From: Halobacteriovoraceae bacterium
Lineage (GTDB): Bacteria > Bdellovibrionota > Bacteriovoracia > Bacteriovoracales > Bacteriovoracaceae
Direction of reading: 5' to 3'
Assembly: GCA_018663815.1 (NCBI GenBank)
Contig: JABJPQ010000102.1
Coordinates: 1-6,848 of the forward strand
DNA: 6,848 bases
Translations under genes and position numbers: made by a program
Part shown: positions 1 through 5,589 of the stretch, one piece after another
How the letters are laid out: every line of letters begins with the position of its first letter
Numbering within the stretch: the first letter of the stretch is position 1
The notes under the pieces: generated by a model
Database searches by the model: none
Told to the model about the DNA's origin: nothing
The model's input: the letters and a program-made list of their open reading frames with translations, nothing else

Positions 1-1167
1 AAGCTTTGTCAATTTCCTGCTTCTAAGAAAATATTTTTAAAATCTAATTGTGCTCCGTTGAAAGCGGGACAGTTACTTGTTCAGTCAGATCTTGCTCAAA
101 CGCTTCAAACGATTCTTGAACAAGGAAGAGATGGGTTTTATAAAGGGGAGGTTGCCAAAAAAATTATTGCTTCTCAAAAAAAATATCATGGACTCATGAG
201 TTTAAGAGATTTAGCCGGATATAAAGTAAAATTACGTAAGCCTGTCGTGGGAACTTTTAGAGGACATAAGATTGTTTCTATGCCACCTCCAAGTTCCGGT
301 GGAACACATATTATTCAAATTCTAAATATACTTGAAAACTTTGATTTAAAAAAATATGGACCACAATCCCATGAAGCCATTCATCTAACTTCTTCGGCCA
401 TGCAAATAGCTTTTGCAGACCGAGCAAAGTATATGGGGGATGCAGATTTTGTGTCTGTTCCAATTAAAGAATTGATTTCTAAAAAATATGCAAATGGATT
501 AAGTAAAAAAATAAATTTAACCTCTGCTCTTAAATCTAGCGATTTTCCTATTGATTTTAAAAAAATCAAAAAAGAATCAGATCACACTACTCATTTTACA
601 ATTATGGATCAGAATGGAAATATCGTAACTTCAACTCAAACCATTAATGGTTGGTTTGGTTCTTCTGTTGTCGCTGCTGGGACAGGAGTTGTTATGAATA
701 ATGAAATGGATGACTTTGCTAGCCATGTTGGTGGAGTTAATCTTTTTGGTGCAGTCGGTGGAAAAAACAATCTAGTAGAACCACGAAAAAGACCACTCAG
801 CTCCATGAGTCCAACGATCGTCTATGATACTAATAATAAACCTATGCTTGCACTTGGTACTCCAAGTGGCACACGTATTTTAACTTGTGTTATGCAAACT
901 ATTCTTAACGTGGTCGAGTATGAAATGCCTTTATGGGAAGCTGTAAGCGCAACAAGGTATCATCATCAGTGGAGTCCAGAGGAAATTAGAATTGGAAAAC
1001 CTGGTTTTACCCCAGAAGTTGAAGCCGCTTTAACGAAAATGGGACATAAGCTGAAACATAAATCACTAGGGTGTAAAGTTCAGGCGATTAAGCGCTTATC
1101 TGATGGTAGCTTATTAGGTGTTTCTGATCCTCGGGAAGAGGGGATGAGTTATGGGCCTAATATTTAG
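1..1167 (+). CDS. ggt: Gamma-glutamyltransferase, C-terminal part (5' end outside window)
   Basis: Gamma-glutamyltranspeptidase cleaves the gamma-glutamyl bond of glutathione and related compounds, normally in the periplasm. The frame is open from base 1, and the segment around PLKAG at 55-69 matches the interior of the E. coli enzyme. The TTG at 58 is therefore not a start, and roughly 190 N-terminal residues lie outside the window. Visible family landmarks are FYKG (142-153), MPPPSSGG (280-303) followed by a stretch almost identical to E. coli (ILNILENFD), and the autocatalytic cleavage site DHTTHF. There the first Thr (586-588) should become the N-terminal nucleophile of the small subunit. 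Further on come TING.FGSS, NNEMDDFA, RPLSSMSPT and the C-terminal SDPRE. The small subunit would be 193 residues, close to the usual 190. The oxyanion-loop Gly-Gly of E. coli is Ser-Gly here (865-870). The stop overlaps the convergent chemoreceptor stop, and no terminator is visible between them. Family assignment is very secure. Confidence 0.96.
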   Translation, partial: KLCQFPASKKIFLKSNCAPLKAGQLLVQSDLAQTLQTILEQGRDGFYKGEVAKKIIASQKKYHGLMSLRDLAGYKVKLRKPVVGTFRGHKIVSMPPPSSGGTHIIQILNILENFDLKKYGPQSHEAIHLTSSAMQIAFADRAKYMGDADFVSVPIKELISKKYANGLSKKINLTSALKSSDFPIDFKKIKKESDHTTHFTIMDQNGNIVTSTQTINGWFGSSVVAAGTGVVMNNEMDDFASHVGGVNLFGAVGGKNNLVEPRKRPLSSMSPTIVYDTNNKPMLALGTPSGTRILTCVMQTILNVVEYEMPLWEAVSATRYHHQWSPEEIRIGKPGFTPEVEAALTKMGHKLKHKSLGCKVQAIKRLSDGSLLGVSDPREEGMSYGPNI

Positions 1168-2816
1168 GCAATATTGTCATATTTTATGGCCGGCGTAGCT
1201 GATACAATCTCTTCGTCTAGCCCTGTACCTATTCGCGCAACTTCTTCATCATTGTTGTCATTTAAAACCATTCGCTTAAGAGATGAAATAGATTTTGTTA
1301 TATCAGATGCTTGCTCTTCAATAACACTAGATTGCTCAAGAGTTTGGTTCGTAATAATTTTATTTTTTCGATTAATGTCTTCTATTTCTGTAAAAGACTC
1401 GCTAGATCGATCTAGATTTTTTTCATTGCGGCTTGAGCTATCTGAGATAGCGTCAACTAAAACTCCCAAGCTACCATTTAGATCACTGATCTCTTCGAAA
1501 ATTTTATGACATTCATCTGTTATTTTCTCACCATATTGAACTCGCTCATTGATAGTGATAATAATATTTTTTACCTCGTCATCAGTACTTATCAATATAT
1601 CCTTAATCTCATTAGCTGCACTACCGCTAGATTGAGCTAACAAACTCATTTCTTCTGCAACTACAGAGAAGCCTTTACCAAATTCACCTGCTCTCGCAGC
1701 TTCGACACTGGCATTAAAGGATAACAATTTCGTTTGAAAAACAATGTCATTAATTATTTGAGTTTTTTTAGTAACTGCAGCAAACATCTCTTGAATTTTA
1801 TTAAGAGTATCTCGGCTTTCGCTAATTTCTTGCATGGCCATTACTAATTTTTTCATGATGTCTTGACCCTGAGAAACTTTTTCTTTTGTTTCATCGGATA
1901 CCTTTTCACTCTCAGAGACGCTTTCAATATTAGACTTAAGCACTTCTTTCATTTGTTTCATAGTTGCTGTAGTAGATTCAACGGCCGTAGCTTGAACATC
2001 ACTACCAGTTTTAAGACTTTGTCCAAGATCTTTTAGGGTCGTTGATGAACCTTGTAACAATTCAGATGCTGAGGACAATCCTTCAACTATATCTTTAATA
2101 GTATCTCGTTGAGCTTTTTGCCGCGTTTTCTCTGCCTTAATGATTAGCTTAATTGAGTGAATTAAGAAAATTCCAATAACTAAGGATAATACGAGAGTCA
2201 CGACTAGCGCGACAATAGCAAGACCTCTTCTTTCATCCATTTGATTAGCCGACTTATGATTAAAGTTCTTCACTTCCAGCTGAGCAGCTTCACTCACAGA
2301 CATAATGTCCTGTTCAAAAACTATTGCCTTTTTAGAGAAGCTCTCTTTTAACCCGTCTGCTTTTTCAACTTCCTCTTCAAGATAGGCTAATGCCATGTCT
2401 TTTCCATTTTGATCTAGTACTTCAAAGTTACTATTAATAACTTTAAAGACTTTTTTCTTCTCATCAGAAATAATTTCATAATATTTTTTAATATAGCCAG
2501 TGTATTGTTCTTTTAACTCTCCTAAGGATTCTAAAATATCAATTCCATTTTCACCTTTTCCAGCACCAAGTTCTTTATACAGAGCTAATTGCTTAAAACC
2601 GATTGAACTAATATTGCCCAAGATCGATATTTCAGTAATGGTCTTCTCATTTTTTACAGTCATGTTTTTGGCAGTGTTAGTTACCTCATATAAAATAAAA
2701 CTGATCGCAATAGGTACAATGATAAATATAAAGAACAATGCTCCCAGCTTTGTCATTTGGGAACTTATAGAAAATTCTTTTTCCTTCTTAGATTTTCTTT
2801 TAAAAAAATTAAACAT
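1164..2816 (-). CDS. Methyl-accepting chemotaxis protein, transmembrane, no clear HAMP
   Basis: This is an inner-membrane chemoreceptor that would pass ligand signals to CheA/CheW and so to the flagellar motor. It has 550 residues. A Lys-rich cytoplasmic start (1-20) is followed by TM1 at about 24-43, a periplasmic part at about 44-196 that I cannot assign to a named sensor domain, TM2 at about 197-219, and a long cytoplasmic coiled coil. The signalling hairpin tip is unmistakable at residues 360-395 (1632-1739), with FQTKLLSFNASVEAARAGE followed by GKGFSVVAEE, like the Tsr/Tar tip. TM2 runs straight into the KAEKTRQKAQ coil without the Pro and Gly-Asp/Glu-Leu landmarks of HAMP. The C-terminus (KYDNIA) has no NWETF-type CheR tether. 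The start ATG (2814-2816) has AAAGG about nine bases upstream. A sigma-28-type promoter upstream supports co-expression with flagella. The ligand is unknown. Confidence 0.95.
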   Translation of the reverse strand: MFNFFKRKSKKEKEFSISSQMTKLGALFFIFIIVPIAISFILYEVTNTAKNMTVKNEKTITEISILGNISSIGFKQLALYKELGAGKGENGIDILESLGELKEQYTGYIKKYYEIISDEKKKVFKVINSNFEVLDQNGKDMALAYLEEEVEKADGLKESFSKKAIVFEQDIMSVSEAAQLEVKNFNHKSANQMDERRGLAIVALVVTLVLSLVIGIFLIHSIKLIIKAEKTRQKAQRDTIKDIVEGLSSASELLQGSSTTLKDLGQSLKTGSDVQATAVESTTATMKQMKEVLKSNIESVSESEKVSDETKEKVSQGQDIMKKLVMAMQEISESRDTLNKIQEMFAAVTKKTQIINDIVFQTKLLSFNASVEAARAGEFGKGFSVVAEEMSLLAQSSGSAANEIKDILISTDDEVKNIIITINERVQYGEKITDECHKIFEEISDLNGSLGVLVDAISDSSSRNEKNLDRSSESFTEIEDINRKNKIITNQTLEQSSVIEEQASDITKSISSLKRMVLNDNNDEEVARIGTGLDEEIVSATPAIKYDNIA

Positions 2817-2846
2817 TGAACTAAACCTTTTGTAAGAATCAATAAG

Positions 2847-2873
2847 TTATCGGTAATTTAGATAAAAATCTTA
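2847..2873 (-). promoter_or_regulatory. Sigma-28 (FliA)-type promoter for the chemoreceptor
   Basis: Read on the minus strand, TAAGATTT (2873-2866), an 11-base spacer, then ACCGATAA (2854-2847). The enterobacterial FliA consensus is TAAAGTTT-N11-GCCGATAA, so 13 of 16 positions match with exact spacing. The -10 element lies 30 bases before the chemoreceptor ATG, which leaves room for a short leader and the AAAGG ribosome-binding site. Chemoreceptor genes are classic sigma-28 targets, which makes the match more credible than a chance hit. It has not been shown experimentally. Confidence 0.66.
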
Positions 2874-2982
2874 ATAGATATTTCAAAAATATTCATTAAA
2901 CTATAACTGAGAATATATGTTTTTTCGGCTGTCCTTGATTTATTTGCTCTTGCTTTAAGTACCTTAATTTACTCTATATACA

Positions 2983-3011
2983 TTGACACTAGTGCAAGTA
3001 TTATTAATAAT
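2983..3011 (+). promoter_or_regulatory. Sigma-70-type promoter for the outer-membrane protein unit
   Basis: A perfect -35 TTGACA (2983-2988), a 17-base spacer and AATAAT (3006-3011; five of six with TATAAT). Transcription would start near 3018 and give a leader of about 65 bases before the ATG at 3084. It is the best housekeeping promoter in the 267-base divergent region. That region is otherwise AT-rich sequence with no gene that I can see, apart from the minus-strand sigma-28-like promoter. Confidence 0.62.
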
Positions 3012-3067
3012 TAATGCAGTTAAATACTTTAGTCTAATATGACTTATTATCAGTTTCCAAATACTAC

Positions 3068-3078
3068 AAGGAGAGGAG
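3068..3078 (+). promoter_or_regulatory. Strong Shine-Dalgarno fixing the start at 3084
   Basis: AAGGAGAGGAG ends five bases before the ATG at 3084, an ideal spacing. The reading frame is also open from an upstream ATG at 3039. That start has no such site and would add 15 polar residues in front of a signal peptide that otherwise begins MKQLLLLL. The start at 3084 is therefore chosen. Confidence 0.85.
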
Positions 3079-3083
3079 TTAAG

Positions 3084-4178
3084 ATGAAACAATTATTACT
3101 ATTATTAACAGCACTAGTAGTTAGTTCGGCGGCAATGGCCGATACTAATATTAGTGGTTACATTAACGTGGAAAGGTTTGATATAGAAGGTAGTGAGCCT
3201 TTTTACGATCAACATCACATGAACATCATGTTACAACATGAAACAGATCAATTTAAATTTTTTACTGAAATTGAATTTGAGCACTCTGCTAAATTTAAAG
3301 CAAAAGAGGGCGCTGATGGTGACAGTGAGGGTTCTACTGATGGTGATGCAGGTGCAGGTAGCGATGCTGAAAGTGAATTAGACGGTGGACGTGGTGCGGT
3401 TATCGTTGAAAGAGCTTGGATTGACTGGACTTTGCATAAGTATGTGACTTTAAGATCTGGTTTAATGTTAAACAACACTCTTTATCTACAAAATCACTAT
3501 CCAAGTATCATTAACAATATTTCGAGACCACAAATTGTTAAAAAGATTTTTGATGCAGAATTGGAAGGATTTCGACTTTATGGTGAAGCCAAAGGTGTTA
3601 TTTATGAATACTGGCAAGGAAGAGGTTCTCAAAACCCTGCTGACGACACTTATAATAAAGGTGTAAGTAATGGTTTTGCTCTTGGTTACGCAGGTATGGC
3701 CATGAACGGAGATCTAGATTACTCTGTAAAATATCTTTCTGGTACCTACAGCGTTGCTGATAATTCAACAACTTCTACTTCCACCACAGACGTTGCAGAT
3801 GACACATCTACAGGAATTGAATTAACTCTTAACTGGAAAAATGTTGGCTTGTGGGTTGAGAAAGGTGACAGAAAGTCGCATAAAACTTCAGGGGCGACTG
3901 AAGCAGATCGTACGGGTATTTACGCCACCCTTTCTTACGCGATTGAGTTAGATAACGGTAGAGAGATTGTACCTTTCTATATGCATGATTCCTACAAAGA
4001 TGATTCAAAACATGACACTGATGTAGTAAAATCAGCTTACGGTTTTTCTTATCGTCCAGTACCTAACTTTTCTTTCAAAATGGAGTACCAGGCAACTGCA
4101 GCTTACGATGATAATACTGGAACAGAACAAGATAAATCCCATCAATGGGCAACTGGTTTAGTTTACTTTTATAACTAA
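3084..4178 (+). CDS. Exported outer-membrane beta-barrel (porin-like) protein
   Basis: The product has 364 residues. A signal peptide occupies residues 1-19 (Lys, Leu-rich core, cleavage after AMA before DTN). The mature part shows alternating amphipathic strands separated by charged turns, for example NISGYINVERFDI, DQFKFFTEIEFEHS, VIVERAWIDWTL and EIVPFYMHDSY, and ends with an aromatic strand (GLVYFYN). This is typical of outer-membrane barrels, and the ERAWIDW...LRSGLMLN...HYPSII...SRP region (about 109-149) resembles porin-like proteins of diderm bacteria. Substrate and exact family are not recognised. Two low-complexity inserts stand out: an acidic Gly/Asp/Ser/Glu stretch at residues 74-100 and a Ser/Thr-rich stretch at about 225-243, both probably loops. 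A gene for a small exported protein follows 26 bases downstream, in the same transcription unit. The last residue is Asn rather than the common Phe, though aromatics precede it. Confidence 0.85.
   Translation: MKQLLLLLTALVVSSAAMADTNISGYINVERFDIEGSEPFYDQHHMNIMLQHETDQFKFFTEIEFEHSAKFKAKEGADGDSEGSTDGDAGAGSDAESELDGGRGAVIVERAWIDWTLHKYVTLRSGLMLNNTLYLQNHYPSIINNISRPQIVKKIFDAELEGFRLYGEAKGVIYEYWQGRGSQNPADDTYNKGVSNGFALGYAGMAMNGDLDYSVKYLSGTYSVADNSTTSTSTTDVADDTSTGIELTLNWKNVGLWVEKGDRKSHKTSGATEADRTGIYATLSYAIELDNGREIVPFYMHDSYKDDSKHDTDVVKSAYGFSYRPVPNFSFKMEYQATAAYDDNTGTEQDKSHQWATGLVYFYN
3303..3383 (+). other. Acidic Gly/Asp/Ser/Glu low-complexity insert in the barrel protein
   Basis: Residues 74-100 of the outer-membrane protein are almost only G, D, S, E, A and T, with ten acidic residues among 27. 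The stretch separates two predicted beta strands (EIEFEHSAKFK before, AVIVERAWIDW after), so it is best read as an extended loop. It resembles loose Ca2+-binding Asp/Gly loops but contains no complete DxDxDG motif. Confidence 0.6.
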
Positions 4179-4204
4179 GAACGCATTAGGAAGGAAAAAT
4201 AATT

Positions 4205-4501
4205 ATGAAATACTTATTATTAACATTAAGTGTATTGGTAGTTGGAAGCCCTGCTTACGCTATCAAATATTATAAATCTGCTGGTGGTGTAGCCACCGCT
4301 ATTGATGCTGCTGGCTTCGATGGCTGTGGTAACATTATTTATAGAAAATCTGCATCTAAAGAATTAACTAAGAAGCACAAAAAATCTTACCTTAAGGCAT
4401 CACTTAAAGCCAAGACAGTTAACGATCTTGATGCTGCTAAGAAAAAACTTGTGGCAAGTGATGGATCTTGTACCTATGGTTCGGATTCCGAAACTTTTTA
4501 A
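4205..4501 (+). CDS. Small Lys-rich exported protein with two cysteines, function unknown
   Basis: The product has 98 residues. A clear signal peptide (1-19, MKYLLLTLSVLVVGSPAYA, cleavage after AYA) leaves a 79-residue mature protein. The mature part has 14 lysines against eight acidic residues, so it is clearly basic. It has exactly two cysteines (41 and 89), which could form a disulfide after export. The middle (about 50-82) is a Lys/Ala/Leu-rich segment likely to be helical (LKASLKAKTVNDLDAAKKKL). AGGAAGGA (4188-4195) lies nine bases before the ATG. The gene follows the barrel protein by 26 bases and is followed by a terminator, so the two are probably co-transcribed. I do not recognise the family. 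A periplasmic or secreted partner of the barrel protein is possible but is inference. Confidence 0.82.
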   Translation: MKYLLLTLSVLVVGSPAYAIKYYKSAGGVATAIDAAGFDGCGNIIYRKSASKELTKKHKKSYLKASLKAKTVNDLDAAKKKLVASDGSCTYGSDSETF

Positions 4502-4544
4502 TTAGATTTAAAAAGTAGATTGTTTAATTATGACTTGAAAATAA

Positions 4545-4579
4545 AAGCCTCATCTGTAATGTGATGGGGCTTGTATTTT
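4545..4579 (+). terminator. Rho-independent terminator of the barrel/small-protein unit
   Basis: AAGCCTCATC (4545-4554), an eight-base loop, then GATGGGGCTT (4563-4572) form a ten-pair stem with one G-U pair. GTATTTT follows. The hairpin sits 43 bases after the stop of the small exported protein, as expected for the end of that transcript. The U-tract is short and interrupted. Confidence 0.8.
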
Positions 4580-4591
4580 AGGAGTACATAT

Positions 4592-4996
4592 ATGCATAGG
4601 TTATCCTCACTAAATTTGGTAAACTTCCTCTCAGTATTCTTATAAAGCCAGCACAATATTTAGGCTTAAAACACCTTAAAAACAAAAGCGAAAAATATAA
4701 ATCCTTATGAGTTGAATAGATTTTATATCGGGCTTTATGATGCTGAAGAAAATAGACTGTCTTATGGTTGCCCTGGTGACTCTGGAGCACCTATCCTTAG
4801 GATGACTACTACAAATGAAGTCAAAATTATTGGTGTGAATTCAGCAATTACTAATAAAGCTGATACTCTTACAGTTAATGAGCATGGTGAAGTAATAGAT
4901 TATAGCTTAGATATTAATAGCTACAAACTTTATGCGACCCAATTGAGTACTTCTCAGATCAAAGAGTGGATAATAAAAGTTTTGGAAAAAGAGTAA
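4592..4996 (+). pseudogene. Decayed trypsin-like (S1) serine protease
   Basis: The 3' part (open from 4670 to the stop at 4994-4996) encodes RLSYGCPGDSGAPIL, the catalytic-Ser signature of chymotrypsin-fold proteases (Ser codon 4781-4783). It is followed by KIIGVNSAI and a typical S1 ending (YATQLSTSQIKEWI). Nothing with the catalytic His or Asp precedes it, and a complete domain needs about 220 residues. In the same frame upstream, TAGGAG (4579-4584) precedes ATG at 4592, followed by a hydrophobic start MHRLSSLNLVNFLSVFL, which looks like the remains of a signal peptide. It ends at TAA 4643-4645, with further stops at 4661 and 4667. The picture is a secreted protease that lost its middle and gained stops. 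The 3' fragment has no credible start or ribosome-binding site of its own. Linking the 4592 start to the fragment is inference; the protease signature is direct. Confidence 0.7.
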
Positions 4997-5109
4997 GCTT
5001 CTAAACCTTAAACTACTAGTTTTATATCTAAACTTATTCCAATACTAGTTCTGATGGCAGCTTATTAGGTGTCTCTAATACGCAAAAAAAGGGGGTCATT
5101 ATAAGCTAG
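4994..5109 (+). pseudogene. Relic of a second ggt 3' end
   Basis: Bases 5050-5076 encode SDGSLLGVS, identical in protein to the C-terminus of the ggt gene at 1099-1125. Of 27 bases 25 are the same, and both differences are third-position T-to-C changes that keep the amino acid. Downstream the frame continues NTQKKGVIIS to TAG (5107-5109), where real ggt has DPREEG and a longer tail, so the family-conserved Asp-Pro-Arg is lost. Upstream the similarity is broken: TAAGCT and ACTAG blocks (4994-4999, 5015-5019) recur at about the same distance as in ggt (1047-1052, 1065-1069), but the frame is closed by TAA at 5029-5031. The core match is solid; the extension to 4994 is tentative. Confidence 0.55.
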
Positions 5110-5426
5110 TGCACTGAAATAATTTGAGTTTGGCAAACTATTTTCGTATTGTGTAAGCTCGAATAAAAGCCCCTTAGCAACTGGTTAATATTTATTCTAT
5201 TATGATCAAGATGTTTCATGTCAGTTCGGGATTGCATAACAATGTGAATTCCCTCCGCGTCTGAGCCATGATTATGAACAATTACCCAAAATCTATACTT
5301 TTCATTGAATGAAGGAATTCCTAACAAGTCACCTTCAGTTTGTTCAGTAGAAATAGCATTATCATTTGTACTTGCTAGTAATGTCGTACTAAAGGTTAAA
5401 GTTTAAATGATTAGTAAGTGCTTCAT
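5106..5426 (-). pseudogene. Small exported protein gene with a stop codon in its signal peptide
   Basis: Read on the minus strand from ATG (5426-5424), the frame gives MKHLLII, then TAA (5405-5403), then TLTFSTTLLA and a further 88 open codons to TAG (5108-5106). Without the single stop this is a normal signal peptide (about 18 residues, cleavage after LLA) and a mature protein of roughly 88 residues. Shine-Dalgarno-like AGGGAG and a promoter with a perfect TATAAT lie upstream, so this looks like a gene broken recently by one base change. No ATG suitable for restart is present until mid-protein; a TTG at 5327-5325 would give 73 residues without an export signal. The mature part contains YRFWVIVHNHGSDAEG, several His residues and one Cys. 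I do not recognise the family. Alternatives are a sequencing error or readthrough. Confidence 0.62.
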
Positions 5427-5443
5427 GCTCCCTCTCGCTCCCT
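5427..5443 (-). repeat. Tandem copy of the Shine-Dalgarno segment AGGGAGC
   Basis: On the minus strand AGGGAGC occurs at 5443-5437 and again at 5433-5427, directly before the ATG of the interrupted gene. With the flanks, it is a ten-base tandem (AGGGAGCGAG then AGGGAGCATG). One copy is about 11 bases from the ATG and the other touches it, so neither has ideal spacing. Confidence 0.5.
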
Positions 5444-5493
5444 AAAAGACAATAACATTTTTAAACTATCTAAGAAATTTTATTAATATACAA

Positions 5494-5521
5494 ATTATAA
5501 AGCGTATTTTTTACATGCTAA
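5494..5521 (-). promoter_or_regulatory. Sigma-70-type promoter for the interrupted minus-strand gene
   Basis: On the minus strand TTAGCA (5521-5516; four of six with TTGACA), a 16-base spacer and a perfect TATAAT (5499-5494). This would give a leader of about 60 bases before the ATG at 5426. The region is very AT-rich, so a chance TATAAT is possible. I see no equally good plus-strand promoter for the gene starting at 5590 within 5427-5589. Confidence 0.45.
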
Positions 5522-5589
5522 GTCAATTCTCCTTTTTCCATAGTAATAAGCGTGTTTAATTAAATAGTTAGTTAATCAAGGAAATAAGA

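Noticed and set aside
58..60. TTG as start of the ggt gene
   Set aside because: The frame is open to base 1, and the residues before it align with the interior of E. coli GGT (KIFL then PLKAG), so the gene begins outside the window.
1174..2835. Plus-strand open frames at 1174-1509 and 2500-2835
   Set aside because: Both lie opposite the chemoreceptor coding sequence, which is certain from its hairpin motif; they look like shadows rich in Ser/Leu/Ile.
2878..2892. Inverted repeat ATATTT-CAA-AAATAT as an operator
   Set aside because: Only A and T in six-base arms within very AT-rich sequence; expected by chance.
3039..3041. Upstream ATG as start of the barrel protein
   Set aside because: No Shine-Dalgarno, and it would put 15 polar residues before the signal peptide. 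ATG 3084 has AAGGAGAGGAG at ideal spacing.
3248..3478. Minus-strand frame opposite the barrel protein
   Set aside because: Its Ser/Pro-rich sequence is just the complement of the acidic Gly/Asp insert.
4578..4790. Minus-strand 70-codon frame
   Set aside because: It lies opposite the protease relic and has no Shine-Dalgarno, signal peptide or recognisable motif.
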